From Chlamydiota bacterium (GTDB lineage: Bacteria; Chlamydiota; Chlamydiia; Chlamydiales; Rhabdochlamydiaceae): DNA of 39,035 nucleotides. This document shows, one piece after another, positions 1 to 9,068 of this stretch. Position numbers and translations under genes: made by a program. The stretch is taken from positions 1-39,035 of the forward strand of contig CANNLR010000002.1 of the NCBI GenBank assembly GCA_947505635.1, given 5' to 3'. Each line of letters starts with the position of its first letter. The first letter of the stretch is position 1. Under the pieces are notes generated by a model. The model was not told the origin of the DNA. It made no database searches and saw only the letters and a list, made by a program, of their open reading frames with translations.

Positions 1-471
1 CAGGGGATGTTGGCTCGATCAGCTCGCACCTGGTTATTAGGTGGGGGGATAGTGCAAGAGATCTTCACGGGAGGTCTTTTAGTCAATCAGCTTAAAATTG
101 CAGAAATACAAAAACAAGAATTAGTATTTACCTACGAGCAAACGATCCTGAATGCTTTAAGAGAAGTAGATGATTCCTTAATTGGATTTCAGAAGAATAA
201 AGAGATTTATGCAAGCAATGTTGCAGAGGTCGCTGCTTTACAAGACTATCTTAGTCTTGCTTGGGATCGCTATTATGAGGGACAGACCGATTACCTCACA
301 GTCTTAGATGCTCAAAGGCAAGTCCTTTCTGCTGAGATGAATATGATTGCAGCGCAAGCGGATCAGTTCTTAGTTCTTATAGAGCTTTATAAAGCAGTAG
401 GAGGCGGCTGGGTTATAGGAGCTGATGCGGAGCTTAAAAAAGAAACTACCAATCACAATCTTGTTCCATAA
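1..471 (+). CDS. TolC/OprM-like outer membrane efflux protein, C-terminal fragment (5' end outside window)
   Basis: Frame open from base 1; EIFTGG...QILNALREVDDSL...YLSLAWDRYYEGQTDYLTVLDAQRQVLSAE..VLIELYKAVGGGW pattern typical of OEP family C-terminal repeat. Confidence 0.88.
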   Translation, partial: QGMLARSARTWLLGGGIVQEIFTGGLLVNQLKIAEIQKQELVFTYEQTILNALREVDDSLIGFQKNKEIYASNVAEVAALQDYLSLAWDRYYEGQTDYLTVLDAQRQVLSAEMNMIAAQADQFLVLIELYKAVGGGWVIGADAELKKETTNHNLVP

Positions 472-503
472 AAGTTCATTTTTAGGATGAAAAATGAACT
501 TTT
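470..503 (+). terminator. Probable intrinsic terminator of the efflux gene
   Basis: Perfect inverted repeat AAAAGTTCATTTTT-aggatg-AAAAATGAACTTTT overlapping the stop codon; GC-poor stem. Confidence 0.55.
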
Positions 504-580
504 CGCAGTTATCTAGAACGATTGACAAACGGCTCTAATTTCCCCAAATACTTGAATTGTCTCACTGTTGGGAGCAAATG

Positions 581-640
581 GATGTCAATAAGTCCGAATA
601 AGATCGTATTTTTGGACCCTATGTGATGCTTAAATCAGTT
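581..640. repeat. Direct repeat copy 1 flanking TA cassette
   Basis: gatgtcaataagtccgaataagatcgtatttttggaccctatgtgatgcttaaatcagtt; matches 1375-1433 with 3 substitutions and 1 indel by eye. Confidence 0.9.
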
Positions 641-848
641 GATCCTTCTGATTGAGATTCTATTTGTTCTTTTAAATTATTTATTTTTGCTTGCGTAATA
701 TGCTTATTGTAAAATATTTAAATTTATTTTTTGTGAAATTTTGATCTTTCGATGCCTATATTTAGTATTGTCTAGTTGCCTAGTTTTAGGCTTTTCTATA
801 ATCCGACTTTTTGATACAATGAAGAGTATAATCAACATGGAGTCTTAT

Positions 849-1115
849 ATGACAGCTCAGTCTCACCCTCATAGGGTAAAGGTTACAATTGATGTTTCTG
901 AAGAAGAAAGAACTTATATTAAAATATTGGCAACTAAGAAAAAAATGACTATTAGTGAGTTTATCATGTCCTATGTGAGGCCTAATATTCCTCATGATGA
1001 ACCTAATGCTGTAACTAGAAAAGCAATGCGTGATGTTGATGAAAAGAAAAACTTAACTCGTTGCAATTCGTTAGAAGAATTCTGGTTAGCGATGGGGATT
1101 GATCCGAATGCTTAA
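849..1115 (+). CDS. Putative type II antitoxin (small DNA-binding, RHH-like N-terminus)
   Basis: MTAQSHPHRVKVTIDVSEEERTYIKILATKKKMTISEFIMSYV resembles ribbon-helix-helix antitoxins; GGAG at 839-842 supports ATG at 849 rather than 741; stop overlaps the toxin start. Confidence 0.72.
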   Translation: MTAQSHPHRVKVTIDVSEEERTYIKILATKKKMTISEFIMSYVRPNIPHDEPNAVTRKAMRDVDEKKNLTRCNSLEEFWLAMGIDPNA

Positions 1116-1374
1116 AATTGAATTTACTACATCGATAAAAAGAGATTTAAAAAAATATAAACATCAAAACGAAGTTCTTTTAGATTTTCAAGAAATTATT
1201 ATCCTTTTAGCTAATAAAAAAGCTTTGCCGGTTAAAAATCGAGATCATAACTTAACAGGTCATTGGATAAGTCATAGGGAATGTCATGTTAGAAATGATA
1301 TTCTATTAATTTATAAAACAGAAGACGATATTCTGTTTTTAACTAGATTTAAGTCTCATTCTGAACTGTTCTAA
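1108..1374 (+). CDS. YafQ/RelE-like type II toxin
   Basis: MLKIEFTTSIKRDLKKYKHQ...LPVKNRDHNLTGHWISHRECHVRNDILLIYKTEDDILFLTRFKSHSELF follows YafQ family layout (H..L.G.W...RE.H....L.LIY); ATG at 1108 overlaps the antitoxin stop (ATGCTTAA); track start 1099 is TTG. Confidence 0.88.
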   Translation: MLKIEFTTSIKRDLKKYKHQNEVLLDFQEIIILLANKKALPVKNRDHNLTGHWISHRECHVRNDILLIYKTEDDILFLTRFKSHSELF

Positions 1375-1433
1375 GATGTCAATAAGTCCGAATAAGATCG
1401 TATTTTTAGACTCTATGTGGTGCTTAATCAGTT
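1375..1433. repeat. Direct repeat copy 2 flanking TA cassette
   Basis: gatgtcaataagtccgaataagatcgtatttttagactctatgtggtgcttaatcagtt directly abuts toxin stop codon. Confidence 0.9.
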
Positions 1434-1448
1434 AAGTTTTCAAAGAGT

Positions 1449-2441
1449 CTAATTTTCAAACCAATCTCCGATTATGTTCATACGGTTGGGGAAGTTAGTA
1501 AGGCAATGGTCTCCCCCTGGGACTTCCACATAAGTAACAGGATTGCCATTATTTTCTAGTACTTTTACCATGTTACGCCCCTCATTAAGACTAACGCGTA
1601 AATCACCTGTTCCTTGAAGAATAAGAATAGGAAGATCTTTTCGAAGACTTGATACATTCTCAAGAGGATTGCGATAGGTAATCCATTCATCTTCATTTTT
1701 ATTCGGTGTTAATCCAAAATCGTTAATAAACATTCTTCTCATATCTTCTCGATAAGCCATGCATTCTTTCATGTCGAGAAGCCCTGAAAGAGAGGCTGCT
1801 TTTGTTATTTTGGCTTGTAAGAAAGAAGACCTGCTCATAGCTAAGAACATTTCCATTCCTCCTCTGCTGCCACCTAAAATAAATGTCTTTTTTGGAGTAA
1901 ATTGAATGGTTAATTTTTTTTGAAGAATAGGAAAGTATTCCATTAAATTATGCACATCATTGACTTCTCTCCCGCCAAATTCATCGGTTCCCTCTGAAAC
2001 GCCCCCTCTATAGGTCGTAGCAATTACTGTATAGTTTCTAGCGCATGTAAACTCTGTAGCAGGATGCATTAATCCAAGAGCGCGATTGCCGCCTCTTAAA
2101 AATATTAAGAGGGGGTTTTCTGTAGGATTAGGAAGAAAGCTGATATAGCCTTTTACTTGAAATCCATCGCTTGGATATGAGAATAGAAAAAATCGTCTGC
2201 CAGTAGAGATAATGAGTTGCTTTATCGACTCTTTAGTCTCATTACTCTTTAAGATTTTATCCGTCATCTCCTTGAATTTTTCTTCTCGTTCCAAAGAATA
2301 AAATTGCGTAGCGATTCTCAAGCTTCGCTCTAAAGCGCTTTTTGATTCTTCTATTATAAGCTCTTCCCGTGTCTTTTCCTCAGCGTTGAGATGCAATAAA
2401 GGAAGAAAAAACAGAGCGGCGATGTAGAATTTTTTATTCAA
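1449..2441 (-). CDS. Secreted alpha/beta hydrolase, S9 prolyl-oligopeptidase-like
   Basis: N-terminal signal-like MNKKFYIAALFFLPLLHLNA; nucleophile elbow GGSRGG; LPILILQGTGDLRV (Asp) and GGDHCL (His) near C-terminus. Confidence 0.8.
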   Translation of the reverse strand: MNKKFYIAALFFLPLLHLNAEEKTREELIIEESKSALERSLRIATQFYSLEREEKFKEMTDKILKSNETKESIKQLIISTGRRFFLFSYPSDGFQVKGYISFLPNPTENPLLIFLRGGNRALGLMHPATEFTCARNYTVIATTYRGGVSEGTDEFGGREVNDVHNLMEYFPILQKKLTIQFTPKKTFILGGSRGGMEMFLAMSRSSFLQAKITKAASLSGLLDMKECMAYREDMRRMFINDFGLTPNKNEDEWITYRNPLENVSSLRKDLPILILQGTGDLRVSLNEGRNMVKVLENNGNPVTYVEVPGGDHCLTNFPNRMNIIGDWFEN

Positions 2442-2621
2442 AGTGTTTCCTGTTATTTTTTAATTATACTAGTTGAATTATTATACTAACCGTGAAAAAC
2501 TAAAACAAGTTAAATGTTTACTAAACTAAATTATTTATACATCAATAAGTAATTTATCTAACCATTTCAGTGATAGGCACGGCCCTGGAAAAAAATGGCT
2601 TATGTTATTTTTTCTGAGACA

Positions 2622-2682
2622 ATCTCATTGCAGCGAATGCAGTAGAAGTAGTTGCCTTACAAGACTGTCTTAGTCTTGCTTG
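2622..2682 (+). pseudogene. Relic of a second OEP-family efflux gene, interrupted by an IS element
   Basis: Translates in one frame to AANAVEVVALQDCLSLA, matching ASNVAEVAALQDYLSLAWD of the 1..471 gene; continues as ...CTTGCTTGGGATC after the IS at 4078. Confidence 0.75.
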
Positions 2683-4077
2683 AGAGATATTGTCAAATGT
2701 TGTGTTTCGAGTTTCTGAGCACACCTTCTCCAGCAATTAATTAAGCTACGATTTCTTGACCTTGTTTTTCTTCTCCATCAACAAATTTTACTCCCTGTAT
2801 TACTTTTTCTATTAGGATAGATCCTCTGAGTTTTTGCCAGTTTTTCTCAGCTCCCATTGCCAGCTTGAACACTAGAGATAATGTAGCTTCCCTAGAACCA
2901 CATCCCTTCGTCTGCCTTGTCCTAGACGCACTGTTGCAAAACTGGACTCTATTGGGTTTGTTGTTCGTATATGCTGCCAGTGCATTGCAGGAAAGTCATA
3001 GAAAGTAAATAATTCTTTTTTGTCTTTCTTGAGACACTCACAAGCTTTTGGGTATTTAGCTTCATAAAGACTTATAAAATCCTCAAAAACTCTCAATCCT
3101 GCTTGTTTAGTAGAAGACAAATACATCTCATGAATCATCATTTTAGCCCCTTTTTGCACCGATTTAGGCATCTTATCCAAAATATTGGCTGTTTTATGCA
3201 CCCAACAACGTTGTTGCTTTGTACTAGGATACACTTCTTCTAGAGCCTTCCAAAAACCTAAAGCTCCATCGCCAACTGCTAAACTAGGCGCCATTTCTAA
3301 TCCTCGTCTCGATAAACTTAAAAGTAGTTCTCTCCAGGATAATGAACTTTCTCTTTGCCCATCTTGTATTGCAATTACCTCTTTTTTTCCAGAAGGCAAA
3401 GCTCCTATCAAGACAAGAACGCAGGGTCGGTCGTCGGTTAAACGAACGTTAAAATAAATTCCATCTGCCCAGATATATACATAACGTTTTCCCGACAGCT
3501 CTCTGGTATTCCATGTCTTAAATTCTTCTTTCCAAGTTTCCTTTAAGCGACAAATAACAGAGGGAGATAATCCCTTGGCATTACTTCCTAAAAGTGCTTC
3601 CAACGCTTCTGAGAAGTCACTCGTTGATATGCCCTTCAAATAGAGCGCGGGTATTACAGTTTCTATACTTGGAGTTTTCCTTATGTATTTAGGAAGGATC
3701 GCGCTTGTGAACTTACTGTTTCCTGTTTTATCCCTAACTCTAGCTTGCCTTACTTCTATAGGACCTATTCCAGTCTGCAGCGCTCTTTCAGGTAAATATC
3801 CATTGCGAACTATCGACCTTTTATGATCATCTCCTCTTTGGCTATCGAACATCTTTATATATTCATCAACCTCACATTCTATTGCTTGCTGAAGAAGCCT
3901 CCTAGCTCCCTCCCTGAGAGTTTCCTCCAATATATTATTAAAACTATTTGAAGGATGATTATTTTCTTGTGAAATGATATTCTCTTTCATGAGCGTACCC
4001 CTTATTTTTTTGAAGATTTCAGATACCTTCAAAGGTACGCTCTTTATCTTTCAAACACAACTTTCAATCATATCTCT
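2683..4077 (-). mobile_element. IS256-family insertion sequence (~1.4 kb), with terminal inverted repeats and 8-bp target duplication
   Basis: Left end GAGAGATATTGTCAAATGTTGTGTTT (2682-2707) aligns ungapped to reverse complement of right end GAGAGATATGATTGAAAGTTGTGTTT; CTTGCTTG at 2675-2682 and 4078-4085; encloses an IS256-family transposase. Confidence 0.85.
2741..4032 (-). pseudogene. IS256-family (mutator-type) transposase, C-terminally frameshifted
   Basis: YVYIWADGIYFNVRL, VGDGALGFWKALEEVYPSTKQQRCWVHKTANILDKMP, TTNPIESSFATVRL motifs; ORF 2872-4032 goes out of frame near 2920-2925; the alternative frame continues TRQTKGCGSREATLSLVFKLAMGAEKNWQKLRGS...VKFVDGEEKQGQEIVA to TAA at 2741. Confidence 0.92.
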
Positions 4078-4358
4078 CTTGCTTGGGATCCCCAGTGATT
4101 CAAAACACGGCAGAAAATCAGAAAAGTACTAGTGATTGGGTAAAGGTCTAAAGCTTCATTTAAAATAAACTCTTGTTGATGTAGCTAGGAGGCTTGTTTC
4201 CTCAAAAGAGGATTGCATGTTTTGCTGTCTAAGAGATTTATGAGCTCTTACAAGACCCTCTACTACTTATACGGAACCAAGCCGGAAGAAGGCGCTTTTT
4301 ACTTGAGGCATACCCAGGTGTTTGTTATAGTATTCAAATAACTACTTTAGGTATTTTT

Positions 4359-5954
4359 ATGCAAGAGCTCCCCTTCTCTATTCAAGATTTTTCTAATATT
4401 CGTGAGTTTAATTATCTTTATGTAGACAAAACAAAATACGCACACGATTTAGTTATTCAAAGGGGTCAAAGTTTTTTTCTGTCTCGTCCTCGCAGATTTG
4501 GAAAATCAGTATTTGTCTCCACCCTAAAAGAAATCCTTTTAGGCAAAAAGAAATTATTTAAGGATCTTTGGATTGCAAAAAGTACTTACACATGGCCTGT
4601 TTATGGAGTTATTCATTTAGATTTTTCTAGGCTTGACCATACAAATGCCAATACTGTAAAGGAATCTCTTTGTGCATGCTTAGCTGAAATAGCAAAACAT
4701 TATAAAATTTCTGATACGCTATCTTTAGTTAACCCTAACGCTGCTTTATGCACTTTAGTTGATGCTTTATTTGAAAAATTTAAAAGAGTAGCTGTTTTAA
4801 TCGATGAATATGACCATGCCATTTTATCTAATTTACATGCTCCTCAGCTACTAGAAGTGTTAAAAGCGATTCAGAGTTTTTTTGCCACAGTTAAAAGTTT
4901 AGGGGGACCTATCCATTTTCTTTTTCTTACTGGAGTGAGCAGCTTTGCTAAAGCAGGGGTTTTTTCTGGATTAAGTCATCCAGAAGATCTGTCTAGACTT
5001 CCTGATTATGCCTGCGTCTGCGGATACTCAGAAGAAGAAATTGACACCTACTTCCTCCCTTATATAGAGAAAATGGCAGAGAAAAAAAACACTTCTGTTA
5101 TTGAACTACGGGCTGAGCTTAAAAAAAACTACAATGGGTATCATTTCACAGAAAACTCACCTGCCGTATACAATCCCTTTTCTTTTATAAAAGCCGTACG
5201 CAGTATGGAATTAGAAAACTATTGGTTTGACTCGGGAACCCCTTCTTTTTTAATAGAGCTCCTTAAAAAAGAATATGCAAAAAACAATCTAAGTATTTTT
5301 CAAATGGAAGAATTTAAAATAAGTAAGATAGAACCTAAATATTTTGATGCGAATGCTATTCCTATTCCGGCTATCATGCTGCAAACAGGCTATCTTACGA
5401 TTAAAGATTTTGTAGATGGAAAATATACATTAGGATTTCCTAATCTAGAAGTACAAGCTGCGATGCAACGGCATATGATGGGGATTTTACTGAACCTAAA
5501 TCTTAACGAAATATCTAACTTCTCTACAGATCTAATAGGAGCTCTTACTAAAGAAGATACCCCTAAAATCGAAAGCCTTTTTAATACTTTGTGCTCCCAC
5601 ATTCCTTCTATATTACACATCTCTAGGGAAGAGTTTTATCACGCTTTACTGATCACAACCTTTCAGGCATGTGGAGTTAAGACTTTAGCTGAGCATGCAA
5701 CCGCTGACGGGTTTATCGATCTTGTGCTAGAACTTCCTAAACTATATTACATCGTAGAAGTAAAGTTTAATGAATCCACTAAAAAAGCTTTAGAGCAAAT
5801 AGAGGACAAAGAATACTATCAACCTTTTATCCGAAGTGGGAAGAAAATCCGTCTTTTAGGGGTTAATTTTCATAGAACTACGCAAAAACAAGTAGGGAAA
5901 GAGGCTCATTTCACCGTTACAGTAGAGTCTAAACTTTACAAATATTTATGTTAA
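4359..5954 (+). CDS. AAA-ATPase-like / PD-(D/E)XK nuclease superfamily protein
   Basis: LPFSIQDFSNIREFNYLYVDKT...FFLSRPRRFGKSVFVSTL (Walker A-like), LIDEYDHAI, C-terminal GFIDLVLELPKLYYIVEVKFN nuclease-like motif. Confidence 0.9.
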   Translation: MQELPFSIQDFSNIREFNYLYVDKTKYAHDLVIQRGQSFFLSRPRRFGKSVFVSTLKEILLGKKKLFKDLWIAKSTYTWPVYGVIHLDFSRLDHTNANTVKESLCACLAEIAKHYKISDTLSLVNPNAALCTLVDALFEKFKRVAVLIDEYDHAILSNLHAPQLLEVLKAIQSFFATVKSLGGPIHFLFLTGVSSFAKAGVFSGLSHPEDLSRLPDYACVCGYSEEEIDTYFLPYIEKMAEKKNTSVIELRAELKKNYNGYHFTENSPAVYNPFSFIKAVRSMELENYWFDSGTPSFLIELLKKEYAKNNLSIFQMEEFKISKIEPKYFDANAIPIPAIMLQTGYLTIKDFVDGKYTLGFPNLEVQAAMQRHMMGILLNLNLNEISNFSTDLIGALTKEDTPKIESLFNTLCSHIPSILHISREEFYHALLITTFQACGVKTLAEHATADGFIDLVLELPKLYYIVEVKFNESTKKALEQIEDKEYYQPFIRSGKKIRLLGVNFHRTTQKQVGKEAHFTVTVESKLYKYLC

Positions 5955-6306
5955 AGTGAATCTTGAAATGCATGCTAAAGCATTTCGCACAAATCTTATT
6001 TGGCAAAACCCGCATATTATCAATATTTAATTGAAATAATAAAAAGACACCCTCTGAACTTGGTGCATCACTTTTTGAAGAATAACTTACGAAAGCGGGA
6101 CATTCCTATTTTTGTAATTTGTCTAGTAGGGCAATTGTCTGAAAAAGAGATGGAAATTATCTAATATATGTTCATTGAATTTCATTCGCCAATTTTCCCA
6201 TGTGCCCTGTTTTTCGAGGATCTGTGACGGTTTAAATAAAATTCCTAGAAAACAAAAACAATTTCTATTAGAATGTAAGTCATTAATTTGTAAGTGATTT
6301 TAATCT

Positions 6307-9066
6307 ATGCTAGAATTGATGCAAGATGTAGCAGCAGAGCTGGTTTTATCTTCAGAAGGGCATGTCTATTTAGATGATAGCACCAAGGCCTCGGAATCTG
6401 TTTCTGTTAACGTTCTAGAGAAAATAAAGTCTTTATTTGAGAAAGACTCTTATTTAGGTTTGTTGCATCTTGGGATCTTGGAGTTTCAAGAGCCTCTTCC
6501 TGCGAGTTTTTTTTTCTGGCAATCCTTTTCTCGTAAGTTCATTTCTCAAGTTTGTAAACTAATGCAGATTTCAGAAGGGAAAGATCTTCCTCCCATACCC
6601 GTTCCGGGGGCTTTAGAGCTACAAGAAGTTCTTGATGTGGCACTTTGTATTAAGGGTGTTGAATACTTGAATGTAGAGGTGCTTTGTTCCATCTGGAACA
6701 ATCTTAGGGTAGCTTTAGAAAAAGAATTGGCGCAGTTTGTTGGAGGGGTACAAGAGTATTTAAGATCCTATAACCCTAAATGGATGATTATAGGTCGAGT
6801 ATGTTTTCATTTGGCAGAAAATAAAAAAGATGAACAAAGACCCTTTGCCTTCTTAGCTACTTATACAACAAAACTCTCTAAGCAAGCTGTAGCGCAGCAT
6901 CTTCCCTTAAAACGAGCCTTACAAGAGTATGCAGGAGAAGAGAATCGTTCTACTTTATTAGCTTTATTAACTTCTGTACAAAAGGCCGCTGAAAAAAGCT
7001 CTTGGATTAAGACTCTAGTCGATAAGGGGGATATCTTTCATCCTCAAGCCTGGACAGCCCGTGAAGCTCACCATTTTCTGCAAGATATTCCTCTTATGGA
7101 AGAAAGCGGAATTATGATAAGGGTGCCTAACTGGTGGAATCCTAAAAGACCTCCTAGACCTAGAGTTGTTGTGAAACTCGGCGATGTTCAAAATAGCACC
7201 TTAGGGGCTAATGCGTTATTAGATTTTAACTTACAACTTTCTTTAGAAGATGGTCAATCCTTGACAAAGGAAGAGTGGAGTGCATTACTTAAGACAAAAG
7301 ATCCTTTGGTTAATATTAAGGGTACCTGGGTTGAGATCGATCAACAAAAGCTAGAAAGCGTTTTATCCCATTTTGAAAAACTGCAAAAAGGTGCTCATAA
7401 CGGAATTTCTGTAGCAGAGAGTATGCGACTTCTTGCCGGAATGAATAGAGGCGGTAGTAAAGAAGAGGAAGAGGCTCAAGTTGAAACAGAGAAGTGGGCT
7501 ACTGTTATAGCTGGAGACTGGTTGAAATCAGTATTAGACCAGTTGAGAAACCCGAGCCAGATTGTAGAAAAAACTACAGAGGCTATCTTACAAGAGCATC
7601 TTCATGCCACATTACGTCCCTATCAGATAGCAGGGGTTAGCTGGTTAGAATTGCTCTACAAGCTTAAATTAGGTGGCTGTTTAGCCGATGATATGGGTCT
7701 TGGAAAGACAATTCAGGTGTTAGCTCTTTTGCTTTTGATTAAATATCAAAATATTACAGAAAAAAAAATCCATTTGTTAGTTGTTCCTGCCTCTTTACTA
7801 GGGAACTGGCTTGCTGAAGCTAATAAATTCACCCCTTCTCTTAAGATTGTAATAGCTCATAGCTCGGTGACTAATTTAGAAGAGTTGGAACAAAATAAAG
7901 AGACTCAGCTTAAAGAAGCTGATCTTGTGATTACAACATATGCCAATGTCTATAGAATGGATTGGCTAAAAGAGATGGATTGGGATCTATTAATTTTAGA
8001 TGAAGCTCAGCTCATTAAAAATCCGGGGGCTAAACAGACGATTGCTGTAAAAAAACTAAAAAGCCAAATCCGTTTTACGTTAACAGGAACTCCGATTGAA
8101 AATAAGCTAGGAGACCTTTGGTCCTTATTTGATTTTACCTCTCCGGGATTGTTAGGCTCAAGTAAATCTTTTTCTACTTATTCTAAAAAAGCAGGCAAAG
8201 ATAGTACTTCTTCTGATTATCAACGTTTTATTTCTGCCTTACATAAGCTGACACAGCCTTATATTTTAAGACGGCTTAAAAGCAATAAAAGCATTATTTC
8301 AGATCTACCTGATAAAACAGAAATACAGAGCTACTGTTCCTTGAGTAAAGAGCAGATTTCCTTGTATCAACAAGCTGCTTATGAACTATCTGACAGGTTG
8401 AAGGAAACAAAAGATGGGATAAAGAGGCAGGGCCTCATTTTGTCTTATCTGCTTCGCTTTAAACAAATCTGTAACCACCCAGCGCAGTGTTTAGGACATG
8501 GAGACTACACTAGAGAAGGGAGTGGAAAATTTATCCGTTTACAAGAGATCTGTGAAGAGATTGCGGCTAAAAGAGAAAAAGTATTGATTTTTACACAATT
8601 TACAGAGATCATCCCGGCTCTTTTTTCTTTTTTGACGCAAATTTTTGGAAGAGAAGGGCTAGTGTTAGATGGAAAGACGGCGATTAAAAAAAGGGCTGCC
8701 CTTGTAGAAAGTTTTCAACAAGAGTTGGGTCCCCCTTTTTTTGTCCTTTCTTTAAAGGCTGGAGGAACAGGTTTAACTCTTACAAGAGCTTCTCATGTGA
8801 TTCACTTTGATCGTTGGTGGAACCCTGCCGTTGAAAATCAAGCCACAGATCGCGCATATAGAATTGGACAAAAACATCCTGTTCTTGTACATAAATTTAT
8901 TTGCCCCGGTACTGTAGAAGAAAAAATTGATCAGTTAATTACTTCTAAGAAAAACCTGTCTCACGATGTGTTGAAACCCGAATCTGAGCTTTCTTTTTCA
9001 GAATTAACTAATGAACAACTGATGAGTATGATTTCTTTAGACATAAATAAAGTATTAGGAGAGTAA
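6307..9066 (+). CDS. SNF2-family DEAD/DEAH-like helicase with SNF2-associated N-terminal domain
   Basis: ADDMGLGKTIQ, LDEAQLIKNP, LTGTPIENKLGDLWSLFDF, LSLKAGGTGLTLTRASHVIHFDRWWNPAVENQATDRAYRIGQ. Confidence 0.95.
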   Translation: MLELMQDVAAELVLSSEGHVYLDDSTKASESVSVNVLEKIKSLFEKDSYLGLLHLGILEFQEPLPASFFFWQSFSRKFISQVCKLMQISEGKDLPPIPVPGALELQEVLDVALCIKGVEYLNVEVLCSIWNNLRVALEKELAQFVGGVQEYLRSYNPKWMIIGRVCFHLAENKKDEQRPFAFLATYTTKLSKQAVAQHLPLKRALQEYAGEENRSTLLALLTSVQKAAEKSSWIKTLVDKGDIFHPQAWTAREAHHFLQDIPLMEESGIMIRVPNWWNPKRPPRPRVVVKLGDVQNSTLGANALLDFNLQLSLEDGQSLTKEEWSALLKTKDPLVNIKGTWVEIDQQKLESVLSHFEKLQKGAHNGISVAESMRLLAGMNRGGSKEEEEAQVETEKWATVIAGDWLKSVLDQLRNPSQIVEKTTEAILQEHLHATLRPYQIAGVSWLELLYKLKLGGCLADDMGLGKTIQVLALLLLIKYQNITEKKIHLLVVPASLLGNWLAEANKFTPSLKIVIAHSSVTNLEELEQNKETQLKEADLVITTYANVYRMDWLKEMDWDLLILDEAQLIKNPGAKQTIAVKKLKSQIRFTLTGTPIENKLGDLWSLFDFTSPGLLGSSKSFSTYSKKAGKDSTSSDYQRFISALHKLTQPYILRRLKSNKSIISDLPDKTEIQSYCSLSKEQISLYQQAAYELSDRLKETKDGIKRQGLILSYLLRFKQICNHPAQCLGHGDYTREGSGKFIRLQEICEEIAAKREKVLIFTQFTEIIPALFSFLTQIFGREGLVLDGKTAIKKRAALVESFQQELGPPFFVLSLKAGGTGLTLTRASHVIHFDRWWNPAVENQATDRAYRIGQKHPVLVHKFICPGTVEEKIDQLITSKKNLSHDVLKPESELSFSELTNEQLMSMISLDINKVLGE

Positions 9067-9068
9067 GG

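Noticed and set aside
786-995. Minus-strand ORF opposite the antitoxin
   Set aside because: Shadow of the better-supported TA gene; no protein-like features
3185-3457. Plus-strand ORF inside the transposase
   Set aside because: Antisense shadow of IS256-family transposase
4239-4358. Open frame upstream of the AAA/nuclease gene (EIYELLQDPLLLIRNQAGRRRFLLEAYPGVCYSIQ...)
   Set aside because: Although in frame with the 4359 ORF, no start codon before the stop upstream, and the conserved family N-terminus begins at LPFSIQDF; could be leftover sequence but support is weak
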